From: Circinella umbellata | Taxonomy: Eukaryota; Mucoromycota; Mucoromycetes; Mucorales; Lichtheimiaceae | Length of the DNA: 64,000 nt | Reading direction: 5' to 3' | Assembly: GCA_025093555.1 (NCBI GenBank) | Contig: JAIWNF010000012.1 | Location: 682,001-746,000 of the forward strand | In this document: piece by piece, positions 1 to 12,713 of the stretch | Numbering within the stretch: position 1 is the first letter of the stretch | Layout: each line of letters opens with the position of its first letter | Translations under genes and position numbers: made by a program | Notes under the pieces: generated by a model | The model's input: only the letters and a program-made list of their open reading frames with translations | Told to the model about the DNA's origin: nothing | Database searches by the model: none

Positions 1-2387
1 TCTTTTCCTGCCCGTGCGTAAGAATATTCTTTTCTACTGCTGTGTTTCCATTACTTTAAATGATAAATGTGACACACAAACTCTTTTTATTTTAAGAAAA
101 GATGTTTATCATGAACGTGTAAATAAATATCCATAAAGATTTATTATTGCTGATAGATATAAAAAAAATAGACAATGATAGTGATGTTATGGCAATTACT
201 TTGCTGCCTAAAAAGCTTTTATAAACATAATAGTACCTTTCGTCGGACCCAACGGAATCCCTCACAAAAGAGGGTAGATTACTATGATATGTATGTTATA
301 CTTCGTCCACCTGACAGTTAGTAAATAGATCATGTGGAAGACTAGAAGTGAACTTGCGAATTAGCGGGGTAAAAGACTTATTAAGCAACGTTCCATGCTT
401 GATACGTTAAAAATGTGATACGGAACCGGGGTTGTTTTTTTATTGCAACACATGATGTATTTTTTTCGATGGTTGTACGATTCGAATAATAATCTTTCAT
501 ACCAATCAATCATTTTATAATAAATCACTATGCAACGAAAGAATCATTATTGTTCAAGAGAAAAAAAGTGGGGGAGAGGAATAGGTTCATATAAACGTAT
601 TTCGTATGCTTTTTGTACAAGCACGAGCCTTATTTTCGAGAATGGCACAATACAACGGGGTCAATTGGTCGTACAGTTGTATTGCTCAAACAAGTAAAGA
701 CGCAAATAAAGAAAGGAAGAAAGAAAAAGAAAGACCAAAAATAAATGATATAGAATAACATTGATATAAAAGAATCAGTGCGCAGCGCAAAGAAAAAAAA
801 AACGATCTCTGATCTCGGTCTTTAACCTTATAAAGAAAAAATTATATGTCGATTTTTATTGCTTCAGATTTCAATTAAAAGAGGTAAAAAAGAACATTTT
901 GTGTCCTTCTTTATTAAGTAGTTAGTAGTAGGTTTCTTTAGTATTAGTACTAATGTTATTACTATTATGTGAGAAATATATAATTATTGTTTTATTATTT
1001 CATAATAAACCTAAATACAAACACAACACCATCATCGATTAATTTCTCTTTCTTTCAGTTTGTCATGTGGAGAAATTAGAGAACCGTGTAAGCAAAATAT
1101 ATGCTTTTTTTTTCTGGTCCTGAAGTATATCTATATCATGCTTACATGTACAAAGGAAAGCGATATGATGAAGATGATGATTATGTGCGATGTATGCATG
1201 TGCATGCTTCAAAAAAATCAATTTCAGTCTCTTATACAGAGCAGACAAATACTTTTAACGCACACATAATCATATTATAACATTAGAGTTAAAACCCGGT
1301 GGATTCGGTGGTACAATCTTGTTTTTATTACTATGGCAGCAGAGCCACTCAAAAACTTACCTCTCCCCCCATTAAACATATTATAGCAAAAAAAAAAAAT
1401 CTATATAAGGGACAGGTTAGGGGCTGGGATTGGTGACACCAAGTAAAGGATGGTCTTTTGGCTATTGCTATTGGAGATGTTTCAAATCGCAAGGTTCAAC
1501 GAAAAGGATGCGTGTTCAATGGGTTCCCATTACCAAAAGGACGGACGGGTTTGGTTCCATGTCAACTCTCCTTCTCCTCTTTCTTCTCTTTTCTTTACTT
1601 TTATTTTTTGCTCTCTCTCTCTCTCTCTCTCTCTCTTTTTCCCTCTCTTTTTTTCAGAACTTTTTTTGTTGTTCTTTCTTTTAAACTTCTTTCAGCTTAA
1701 CTTTTTGGTTCATGTCCGACAAGTAAAATAAAAGGTTTAAAACGCTATCGTGCCCAGATATAAATAAATAGAGCCAATTCAAGAGAAAACAAGCTTGTAG
1801 GTGTTATATCATTGCAGTACAGTTCTTTTATTATTGTTGTTATTATTATTCTTACTCCCCCAAAAAAAATGACTTTTCCTCCCCCACGCGCATTTTTGCT
1901 TCTTTAGACTTCACAAAAGCCTTTTGTTTTTCAACCTCTTTTATTTTGACAGGACAGAAATAATAATAATACTTTGGCGGTATATCAGTAGATTAATAAC
2001 GAAAATAATAACGAAAGAGAGATAGATATAGTTTATATAAAACAACAACGATAACAACGACCCTCAACGTTATCTTTATATAAAAAAAAGAAAGAAGCTT
2101 GCGGTGGTAGCGAGTTAACCTGCCAACAATAACTATAATATAACAATCAAAGATAATACATGAAATATATATTATAGATATATAATATATTTATATATCT
2201 GGATTCCTTTTTTACAAGTTTTATTTCTTCTTTACTATATTACAATATATATATATATATATATATATATACTCTTTATATAAACAACAACAGTAACAAC
2301 AACAACAATAACAATAACAAGAACTCGTCGTTATCTTGTTTCTTAAAATAACAGTCTTTACTTTCTCACGAAACATTCAAATTCTCA
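1..2387. other. Non-coding lead-in / upstream region of the FAR1 gene
   Basis: No reading frame with protein-like character was found on either strand. The stretch is AT-rich, with a CT-rich tract near 1610-1640 and CAA-rich sequence near 2283-2330 just before the FAR1-gene start. CT-rich and CAA-rich tracts just upstream of a start codon are common in fungal promoters and 5' leaders, so the last few hundred bases are probably the promoter and leader of the downstream gene. Confidence 0.5.
2244..2271. repeat. (AT)n microsatellite
   Basis: An uninterrupted run of about 14 AT dinucleotides lies roughly 115 bp upstream of the FAR1-gene start codon. Confidence 0.9.
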
Positions 2388-4870
2388 ATGTCAAACGAAT
2401 CAGCAGAATCTTTACCAGAATCATCGACTACGGCAGCAACAGCAGAGAATAATAACATACAAGGGGAAGCAAATTCAGACGGACCGGTAAAGATTTAAAC
2501 AATGTGAATTGATAAAGAGAAAGAAATGAAAAGAAAAGAAAGAAAAGAGAAAAGAAAAAAAGATAATAAACGGACACTTCTTAGTAAACTTAATATGTTT
2601 TTTTTATAATATTTTCATATATAGCTCACACCTTTTTATGAACAACTTTTAAATGTTTCTTTCCCAGATAGTGTAACAGCAATCGAACACTGTCGTGATC
2701 TTTGCGCTCAGTTTGGTTTTACTGTCAAACAAGAAGCAAGTACACATCGAGTAAGTCTATCATTACTAGTGTATACCTTTTTCATATAGATACTCAATTG
2801 CAACTTAATAATTTATAATCCATACTTTTTATTTAGAATATTTATGTATATTGTTCAAGAGAAGGTCTCCCAGACTCTTTACGTAATCCAAAAGCAAATC
2901 CAAAAAGAAAAAGACCTTCAAAACGTTGCGATTGTCGTTGGCGTGTTGTTCTTTATGAATCTAATGGTCATTGGGAATTTCGAAAATCATTAAATCCAGA
3001 TGCAGCCAAGCATAACCATGAGCTTATGCGACCTGAAGATATTGATCGTAACTGGCCTAAAAAGGTCATTGATTTGATTTATGAGTTGGCACGCACTAAT
3101 TTACCTACGTCCGATATTCGTTCAAAAGTACAACAAGAATTTCCACATATCAGTTGGAATGAACGACGGTTTTATAATCGATTATCTGAAGAAAGACAAA
3201 AGATCAAGCATCGTGAAGCTGCTGTACGAGCACGACATTTGACCGAAGTATGGAGTCGTGTATGTATGGCTGCAGCCGGTAACGAAGAGCTTTCAGGTTA
3301 TGTTGAAAATGAAATCACAAAGGTCCTTTATCAAACTTGTCAAATGGCAAAATTGGACTCTAATTCTTTGCATTCTCCAATGTTCGCCGGCGAGCAGCAG
3401 GAGGAACAACAACAACAGCAAAATGAATCACAGCTCACTTCAATATCGGAAGCATCATCATCAAATACACCTGAACTTTCCGTAAGCACATCATGACATA
3501 ATTTAGTTATTTTTATATTGACAACATTGTCTCTTTTTATTTATCAAAGCACTTCAGAAGCCTTGTTTAAAGCTAACATATACTCATATGTATATAAATT
3601 ATAGAGTTTAGGAAGTATAGATATGACACCTTCTCCATTAGCAACAGCAGGAAAAAAAGCACCAGGAGGTTCAAACCGTGGTCAACGAAAAGGATCACAA
3701 TCTAAGCAAAAGACATCTAGAGCAACAGGTCCTGCAGCCATGACAACGGCAACTACGTTCCCGACAACGACGACGGCTATGACGATGGCATCTTCAATTG
3801 TTAGTAAACCGCCTGATCCACCTAAAGGTTTTACCACTGTAGTTATTCCACAAGCTACCTATTTTGTAAAAATACACAGTCAACGTGTTGCCAATGAAAT
3901 TCAATTAACACGAAATCCTCGAAGATCTAGATCAATTTCAGCATCTGAAGAAGCTATCTCTAATAGCAGTGATATTATTCCCCCTGCTCGAAAATTATCA
4001 AGACGATCTACTGGCACAAATGCTTATCCTGGACAACAGACTATACGACCTGCACCCCCACATCAACAACATCATCAATCATCATCACCTGATATAAATG
4101 TAATAACTCGAATGCAACATTCATCTATTCCATCTTCTGTACAACATCAACAACAACATACGGAGCAACAAAGACCATCCATGTTAGATGCACAACACCA
4201 GCAGCAACAACAACAGTCATCAACCAACTTCGTGTATCATACTGGATATGATAATCAAGGCATACCCATACAGTCAACTATTCCTGGTTATGAATTTCAT
4301 CGATTTCATCAATCTTATAATATGTCATCTACAACACCTCAAGGATCACAGCAAGCAACAGGGGGTTTTGCACCACCACCACCACCTCCTAGTGGGCAGG
4401 ATCAAGCTCACGATAATACGATGCAATCTTTTAATCCTTCGAATTCTGTTGTCCGAACTACTAACGAGCCGACAATACATCCCGCGCTTCAATCTAATCC
4501 GGTAACAACGCACAGGCCACCACCTACGGCTACCATGAGACGCGATTCCGTACAAGGCATGTATCCATCCTTAGTGTCTGCTCCCGGTGTATATCAACTA
4601 GCTGCTGCAGCAGCTGTAGTAACATCTCGTGAAGAAGAAATGCGTCAGCAACAGCAGCAACAGCAACAACAACAAGAATCACCACCCCAACAACAAAATC
4701 AACAAGAGGTTATTGATAGTAGGGATCGTAATATATATTTACATCAACACTCTGAACAACACCAACAACAACAACAGAATAATGCAATTATAGCATCATA
4801 TCAAGCAAGTCATGCACCTGATACACCCATGCCAGGACGGGAGCATCATGATTCTGAATCATCTCATTAA
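2388..4870 (+). CDS. FAR1-type zinc-finger DNA-binding protein (711 aa)
   Basis: Four exons: 2388-2486, 2625-2750, 2837-3481 and 3605-4870. All junctions keep phase 0 and give 711 residues. Residues about 45-138 form a FAR1-type (WRKY-GCM1 fold) DNA-binding domain, with YCSREG (C81), a basic KRKRPSKR stretch, CDCRW (C106, C108) and the closing HNH (H134, H136) typical of the C2H2 ligand set. A helical segment follows (IYELARTNLPTSDIR, about 150-170) that resembles the start of the MULE/FAR1 linker. No transposase catalytic domain is present. The C-terminal 400 residues are low complexity (poly-Q, His, Pro, Ser), as in fungal activators. The family derives from Mutator-like transposases, so a domesticated transcriptional regulator is the best inference. 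The reading frame appears to stop at 3494, but a GTAAGC donor at 3482 and a TATAG acceptor at 3604 join it in frame to the long 3' exon. Confidence 0.85.
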
Positions 4871-7496
4871 GCTCTCTTTCATTACCACTCTCCTGTCACA
4901 AACAGTTCGAGCAGGGAAAAAAAAAAGCAACAAAAAGAAAAAAAAATGTTAAATTTATTTGCTCGTTTTCTTCTTCAAATTCATGGCAAAAAAAAGAAAG
5001 AGAAAAGGAGGGATTGTATTATTTTTATTGTAAAGAGGATGGATGAACAAAAAAAAAACTACATAGTGTGATATAATTATTAGGGCAATGTAACAAAAAT
5101 TGTTTTATATCTTTTTATATAGATATTTGTATTATGAACTTTTATTATTTTTATGTTGTAATATGTGTATATGAAAAATGGAGAAAAAGAGAGAGAATAT
5201 TATGATATATACTATTTTTTTTTCGTGGTGAAGATTTATATATTTTTATTATTAAAAAATTCCCTTATGTAATTTGTATCAGGTTTTCTTTTTGTATATT
5301 TGGGTTGAGATCATTATCGGATATCTCCATATTATTGCTGACAGAAAAAAAAAACAATGCATTCACACTTGATAAAAGTCTACTATTATGTATGAACTTC
5401 TATTGGGTTAATTACAGTTCACCGTCATTTATTCAATCAACATAAACAAGAGACTTTATTGTGTGCCTTGTACTACACCAAAAGACGAGTGCCTTCAAGA
5501 AATGTCAAAATCTCTTTCCTGTCAATAACTTTAGCACTATGTAACGCAAAACCGTAAAAATTTAAACATAATTATTCGTGTGAATTCGACAAAATAATGA
5601 TCATAGGAATAATGCATTTATTCGACTTTTAAATGACAAAACATTTGTGTATGTTGTGTATCTGTACCTCCTGTGTACAGTATCGTAATTTTTTTTGTCT
5701 CTTCAGTAACTATGAACTATTATGAAGATTTTTTGTTACACAATACGTCTTCTTAATACAACTTTCGTTTATATATTAGGAAAAATTAACATTATGTCAT
5801 TTATACACTTTTTTTGCTGATCAATACGTAGCACGCATGATACCGCGGCGTATAGGGTTTATAGAACAAGCGTTTATTATATTGATCGGTTATCGCTCAG
5901 TGCATTTTCTTTCTCAACACACAGACAAGCACGTTGTTTCACAATACTCATGCTTCAATATCATAAGAATTTTGTTTCTTATTAATAATATCTCATTTAT
6001 ACTTTACATATAGATTCATTCAATAAATAAGTATATACTATAGATATATTAATTATGTTAATAGTACTGCTGTAAATATTCTAAGTTGTAATCAAACTAC
6101 CTATGTACTGTGGACTGATACTGGTGTTATTTATAAATAAAACACACAAGCAAATTCTATAGGTCGAACCATGAGCGTAGTCATACGTAGTACAAAAAGT
6201 ATTCATTAATGTCGAATGGGGCCACTTAAGAAGACAGACAGCTCCTTTATTATTGTTGACGGTATGAGATATAAATGAAAGAAGAGAAAACAGAAATCAA
6301 TATGGAATAAAGAAAGAAGTGATGGAGTTATCTATATATTGGGTAACAAAAGCAATCTAAAAAAAATTGGTTAGATCCCCCCCCACCATTTTAGAATTTG
6401 TGAGTCTAATACGCAATTAATAAAAAACGATTTTCAAAAGTGTGATTATATGTATCCAGTTTTTGTAGGAGTGGTGTAATTGTTGAGAAAACATTTCATA
6501 TATAATAATCAAATGTAATAAAGAAGTATGTATATGATTTCATCATACTATATGTCAAAAAATGCTTAAAATCCCATTACGTAATGTTACGATCTTTTAA
6601 CAAATATTGGAAAGGACAGTAGTAGTGGTAGTAGCAGTATTGTGAGCGAAAAACGTATATCATTTTATTTTTTCTATAATAAAATAAAATGACGTACTGT
6701 TTCTCTTTTGCCACGTCGAACCATATTTTGCTAACTACTCTTACTACATTTTTTAAACATTGTTGCATATTTCAATATAATAGTACGTAGCATATAAATT
6801 GTATAATGCAAACTGTTACCATGGGACATAATAAATAGTCAACGCGTGTCCTCCTGGTGCTATTGTTGTTGTTGACTTTCATGAATGGTACTATACTTTT
6901 TTTTTCTTGTTTCTACTAAATGAAAACTGCATAATATACTTTATCAGCAAAAAAAAAGCACATCCCCAACCATTTTTTTTATTATGAGCTATCGTTGAAA
7001 ATTTTGGTCATAGCATTTTATATAGTAGCTTTGTATATTCTTTGACCTCCTGAATTACTATTATCGGAATTCTTATATAAAATTAGTTGCTTGCTTCTTT
7101 GAATTCATCGGTATACAAAGAAGGAGACAATCATTAAAGTGATAAAAGAAATAGGGAAAAGGAGGAGCCTCAAGTTAATAATAATAAGTTGAAATCCCAC
7201 GTTAAAGCTGTTATTCATTTAAAAAGCATATGGGATAAAGTTCAAAGCCAAGCGGACCGTTAATCCCATTATTATGGTTTAGGGATGGGGTTCCAGGAAC
7301 AGGTTTCATAAAGCAAAAAAATAGTGTCAAATGTGTAACTGATTTTTGTGTGGGGATTGAAACAAATATTGGAAGAACAAATGAGGTAAAAAAACGATTA
7401 TCTGAGTTGTTGTGGGTGGATTCAGATTAAAAAAAAGTTGTATGAAGATAAAGAACCAAAAGATCTTCCTTTCCCCAACACAAAACGAAGGGGTCC

Positions 7497-7533
<37 letters not shown>

Positions 7534-7856
7534 CGAGGGGGGGGGGTTAAGCATATGTCATATATAATAATTTAAATGCTATTGCTAAGAATATGATAAG
7601 AGAGTGTATAAGAAAAAAAAACAATCGGATGATTATCCATTCTTCAGCTTATTCCAAATCAAGTTTAAAAAACATTATGCTATACACCCCGCGAGTTTGG
7701 ATGTAACCTTTATATATTAAAAAGGGTGCGAGTTTTCAAAAAAGCACAAGTCTTTTTATACGAGAAAAAAAAAAAGTGGCATTTTAACTCGCTTCTTTTC
7801 ACTTTCATTTCACTTTTCTTCTTCCACTTTTAATTTCACTAATTCAAAACCAAATC
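4871..7856. other. Intergenic region with no supported gene
   Basis: About 3 kb of AT-rich sequence containing A- and T-runs and a (GT)n(GA)n tract. The short open frames lack protein-like composition and splice context. The last 150 bases, with CACTTTTCTT-type pyrimidine runs, are the likely promoter and leader of the alcohol oxidase. Confidence 0.5.
7496..7547. repeat. Compound (GT)n(GA)n microsatellite with G-run
   Basis: A run of GT dinucleotides passes directly into GA dinucleotides and ends in a run of nine or so G. It lies about 310 bp upstream of the alcohol oxidase start. Confidence 0.9.
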
Positions 7857-9037
7857 ATGGCAGATCCCAACCGAAGCATTGTCGCTCCAGCTTTTGAATT
7901 AAGTGAAGATCAGCTTGCTGTTTTGACAGCGGTCATGGATACCTTCGTGGCGCAACTTAATGACAAAGAAATTCAAGAAATGATTGAACAACTTTGCGGT
8001 CATGACAACAGCATTCATACACCTGAAGATATCAAGGAATTTGCCAAATTATCTAACACTGGTATAGATAGTTTACCTCACGTCAAAGTATTTTTGAACC
8101 GTGCTCTTGCCGCCGATAAACGTCAAGAATTAGCCATGATTTTGTCTCTGTTATCCAAGCGCGCTGGTTCATTTGTCCTGACAGGCCATTATAAACCTTT
8201 CCAAGATTTATCTCGTGAAGAACGCGAAAAAGTTGTTTTGAAATGGAAAAATTCATATATTCCTCAACTCCGTTTGTTGTACAAACTTTTCTTTTCTACT
8301 TCCTGTCATCCTACCTACGGTGCTAAGGGTAGTGAATTACATCGTGGTATGCTCTATAATGTCAGCCATATTGAATCTCAAGATAAACCTACCCCAAAAG
8401 AACGTTATGAAATGCTTAAATATGAAGATTTAGTTTCAGAAATTAAATTCGATGCCATAGTAGTTGGTAGCGGTGCTGGCGGTGGTAAGTGTACAAAAAT
8501 TATATGTATAATATATAATTTAAAGTTTGATTGATGCGACATTTGAAGGAAGGCACAGTCGTTTACACTAAAAATAGTTAAGAGCTAACAAGTTTTCATA
8601 ACTTTTTTGTAACAAAGGTGTAACCGCTGCTGAACTTGCAAAGGCGGGTAAATCCGTTTTGGTCATTGAAAAGGGTGTCTATTACCACGAGGATGAAATG
8701 GAAATGTTTGAATCTAACGCTTTTGCCAGTATGTATGAATATGGTGGTTTCTTCTCTACTTTTGAAGGAGCTGTCAATATTTTAGCAGGTAGTGTTTTTG
8801 GTGGAGGAACTACTGTTAACTGGTCTGCTTCTCTCAAGGTAAATTATTCAACATTTATGAACATTAAATAACTATTTATAATAACAATAATAATAATAAT
8901 AACAATCTAAAATATATTTTTATAATATAGCTTCAACATTATGTACGCGAGGAGTGGGCAAAACAAGGTTTATCCCATTTTGTTTCTCCCAAGGTAAATA
9001 CTGTCAACCATTACTAAATATAACATACACACATACG

Positions 9038-9068
<31 letters not shown>

Positions 9069-10391
9069 GAATCAGGCTAACAATTTATGTGTATTTTAGT
9101 TTTCTCGTGATTTGGACCGTGTTTTTGAACGTATCGGTGCAAGTACTGCTGGTATCAAGCATAATGTTCCCAATAGCCTTCTTATCAAAGGTTGTCAGTA
9201 AGTACAACAAATGTTTCAGCTTCTTTTTTAAGAAAAAAATAGTAAAAAAGAACTTATTTTTAATTATTATTATTTATTATTATTGTCATTTAAAGAGAAC
9301 TTGGTTATCATGTTGCTGATATTCCCCAAAACACCGGTGGAATTGATCATCAATGTAACTTTTGCTTTGCAGGTTGTAAAGATGGTATTAAAAACGGTAC
9401 TATGAACGCATGGCTTCGTGATGCCAAGGCACATGGCGCAAAATTCTTGGATCGTTCCAAGGTGACTCGAGTCTTGGTCGAAAAAGGACACGCCGTTGGT
9501 GTTGAAGTCATTGTCAACTATGATAAGAAAGTGACTATCCGGGCAGATCAAGTCATTGTTGCTGCTGGTTCCCTTCATACTCCTAATATTTTGACCCGTT
9601 CTGGCTTGACCAACAAGAATATTGGTCACAATTTACGTTTGCATCCATGCAGTATCACCTTTGGCTTCTTTGATCAAAATGTTGACTGTTTTGAAGGTTC
9701 TATTATGACTGCTGTTAGTAATGTAGCTGAAAATGCTGATAATGAAGGCTATGGTGCTAAGATTGAAGTGCCTTGTTTGCATCCTGGTAGTTACTCGACT
9801 GTTTTGCCATGGCGAAGTGCTGCTAACCACAAAAACTTAATGGCTAGATATCGCAAATGTGCACCCTTGTTGATTTTGTCGCGTGATAAGAATTCTAAGG
9901 GTGTCGTTCGTACTGATAATAATGGTAATATGGTCGTTGATTATGCTCTTTCTAGTCATGACCGTAATTCGATTTTGGTCGGTATCATTCGCTCCCTTCA
10001 AATCTTGTGTGCTTCTGGCGCTCGTGAATTGCATACAGGTCAGTTTGGTGTCGATCCATTTATTTTCAACAAGGGTGAAGAATCACGTGTAGATAATCCA
10101 CGATTTGAAGAATGGTTAAAGAAAGTACGCAAGTATGGTTTGCCGCAGGATGGTGCTGGTATTTTCTGTGCACATCAAATGGGTTCATGCCGTATGGGTA
10201 TTTCTCCCAAGATTTCGGTTGCTAAACCTACTGGTGAAACTTGGGAAACGAAGAATTTGTATATTTCGGATGCGTCCTTGTTCCCTACTGCTTCTGGTGT
10301 AAATCCCATGGCTACCACTGAAGCTGTTGCTCTTCATGTTGCTGACAGTATCATTAAGAGCTCTACTGGTTCAGCTGCATCTAAGCTCTAA
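7857..10391 (+). CDS. Long-chain alcohol oxidase, GMC family, peroxisomal (701 aa)
   Basis: Five exons: 7857-8484, 8618-8838, 8931-8993, 9100-9197 and 9296-10391; phase is kept throughout. FAO-type long-chain alcohol oxidases oxidise fatty alcohols to aldehydes with O2, releasing H2O2, in omega-oxidation and fatty-alcohol use. An N-terminal FAO-specific region (residues 1-195) precedes the FAD-binding Rossmann motif VVGSGAGGG (202-210) and the FAD-contact segment VIEKG. GGGTTVNWSAS is a family-specific block. C-terminal GMC blocks include CAHQMGSCRMG (H630) and ASGVNPMATTEA (N673), the probable catalytic His/Asn pair. The protein ends in Ser-Lys-Leu, a canonical PTS1, which places it in peroxisomes and fits H2O2 production. 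Length matches fungal FAO enzymes (about 700). It converges on the FHA-domain gene 0.65 kb downstream. Confidence 0.93.
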
Positions 10392-11047
10392 AGCAAAAGA
10401 ACAAAATCATATTTACTTATAAAAATACCCCCTTTTTTTAATTTATTTGTTTCTGAATTTACACCCACATCAATTCAATAATATTATTATCATATTTTGT
10501 ATCGTCATAATATACATATTTGTTTTAACTTTTTTTTTTTGCTTCTGTGTACAATTTTTTTCGTTGTTATTATAAGAATGGATGCTAGAATTGACTAAAA
10601 AAAGATAACATACACAACAACAAAAAAAGTAAGTTAAGATATAAAAAAACGAGATAAAGGAAAAAAAAAAGAGAGAGAAAAAAGATGAAGTTGAGAGCGA
10701 GTAAAGAAAGATTTGAAGAAAAATATGAAATATGAACAAGATAGGGGGCTTTTTTTGTGATGATTATATGATTGAAAGTATGTGTGCGGATGCGGATGCG
10801 GATGTGTTTGTGTGTGTGTGCGAACAGAGAGAGAAAGAGAGAAACGGTTAAATCATCACATATTTTTTTTATCCAAATATATATATATATATTCATGTCA
10901 TATACGTGTCCTATTTATATATACTCGACAAATATATATAAATATAATAATATATAAAATGATACGTGTTTATCTGTAAAATAATGTGAAAAAGGGTAGA
11001 GAGAAAGAGAAGGAAAGGAAGAGGGTAAAAAAAAGTATAGAGTTGCA
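10392..11047. other. Convergent 3' region between the oxidase and FHA genes
   Basis: Two convergent genes end at its borders, so both 3' UTRs and polyadenylation sites should lie here. The sequence is dominated by AT-rich and GA-rich runs, with GGATGC repeats near 10788-10805 and (TA)n near 10878-10892. No gene is visible. Confidence 0.6.
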
Positions 11048-12536
11048 TTAGAAATCATTCGACTTTGATTTCTTATTGTTGCTAAGATCCGTCATATTAT
11101 CCTCATCATTGACCTTTCGCTTTTCATATCCTTTAGCAGGTGGAGGAACATAAGAATTTCTGTTACGACCAAGCTTGGGAGGAATCTTCCAAAAGTATTG
11201 CTTATCTTGCAACGTACATTTACGTGCACTACGTCCCACATGAGTATATTCTGCACGACGCCATTCAACAGGATCTTCTTGACTATTATAATAATACAAG
11301 TTTTCCTTAGGAGATCCGTCCGCTGTTTTGCCCTTTCTTACAATTTCACCAAAGAATGGTTTCTCTTTGAGTACTTTTCGAATATTTTCCATCAAGATTT
11401 GACGAGATTGAGATTTATACATTGGATTGGTACTCATAATACGTGAACAAATATCGCTTACAGGCATCGATGATTTACGTGAAAAGACTAACAATAATAA
11501 GTTTAGCTTATCTTTTTTTTTTTGGTTTTATCTTAAAATTACCCCTTCTCTCTCTCTCTCTCTTTCTCTCGATTTACTAAATATTTACCAAGAGCATCAA
11601 TAATAACTTCTGCATAATCTACATTGAGTTTCTGTGCCTCCTCCTCCTCCTCATTGGAATTGATTTGATCTTTAGGTTCAGGTGAAAGTGGTTGTTCTTG
11701 TGAATCTAAAACAAAATCTTCTTCCTCTTCTTCTTGCTTTGTTTCTTCAATTGCTGGTTTTTCTTCCCCAACTGATAATAACTGATGTTGCTCAGCTGAT
11801 TCTTCCAACTGTTGTACTGCTGCAGCTAATATCGGTTCATCATCTACAACGACAGCTTGTTGTTCTGCTTCAGGGGATAATCGTTGTTGTTGTTGTATAT
11901 CATCTACAATATCATCGACAATCAATTCAGGTTCAAGTTGAGGTGAAGGGGGCGTAGCAGGTTCCTGTAGACGTCGATGAATAGGAATAACTGATTCATC
12001 TGGACACATAAAAGTAATCTTCGAGCCCAAAATATCAATCAAGGCGTCATCTTTTAATAAAATACGATCATGTTGACGATACAAGACATTATCTACCATT
12101 GCACCATTTAAACCAAGAACATGAAAATAGTATTGGTGTGTGCTTGCTTGATATTCGATACGTGCGTGAGTACGACTGATTTGACGATTACGTTTTCCAA
12201 TTTTGATAGTAGCATTACCACCTCGTCCGATCGTAATATCTTCAGAACCTCCAACAAGTAAGATGGGTTGTTTCACAGGTCGTGAGACATATACAAAGTC
12301 GACAGATTCGTTATGGTTGTTAGGTTTAATTTCAGATGTACCCACTAAATCATCAGAATGAATATGGTTTTTTTCTGTTGGTGAATCAGGTGCATAATGT
12401 AACTCTTGTAAAGGTTCACGTAAAGGACTAAGTGAGTTTTTCTGATGGTGTTGCTTTTCCGGTGGTGATGAAAGCCACTCTGAATGACGAACGGCTAAAT
12501 AAAGAATAAATATTATTATTATTAAATGTTATTAAA

Positions 12537-12577
<41 letters not shown>

Positions 12578-12713
12578 GATTGTTATATACGATTGATTAA
12601 ATAAAAGAAAATAATATAAAAGAATTAATAATAAAATATTAATTAGATTATTAAATGGATTCAATTAATTGAATAAATAAATAAATAAATAAAAAATTAC
12701 CTTGGTTTTCCAT
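11048..12713 (-). CDS. FHA-domain nuclear protein with C-terminal winged-helix-like region (452 aa)
   Basis: Exons read on the minus strand: 12713-12701 (a 13-nt first exon, ATG plus MENQ), 12494-11589 and 11487-11048. The donor inside CTTG/GTAAAT at 11588 is the one that restores frame with the last exon; the later GGGG/GTAATT site would give an immediate stop. Residues about 75-165 form a forkhead-associated phosphothreonine-binding domain with its hallmark residues: IGRGG (R95), SRTHA (S111-H114) and the late LGLNGAMVDN. An acidic, Gln-rich linker follows. Residues about 305-425 hold a basic, winged-helix-like segment (MPVSDICSRIMSTNP; EYTHVGRSARKC) and a lysine-rich tail. Combining FHA with a DNA-binding-like tail suggests a cell-cycle or DNA-damage chromatin factor comparable to yeast Tos4/Plm2 or forkhead-type proteins. 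I did not recognise an exact orthologue. Confidence 0.85.
12525..12578. repeat. (TTA)n trinucleotide tract inside first intron of the FHA gene
   Basis: About 15 consecutive TTA/ATT triplets lie within the intron separating the 13-nt first exon from exon 2. Confidence 0.85.

Noticed and set aside
1430..1731. Overlapping + frames of 80-93 aa near 1.5 kb
   Set aside because: They end in Phe/Leu/Ser repeats created by the CT-rich tract; all three frames are open for the same compositional reason.
6160..6200. GGTCGAACC, considered as a tRNA T-loop
   Set aside because: No matching acceptor, D or anticodon arms around it. No tRNA with a convincing B box was found anywhere in the window.
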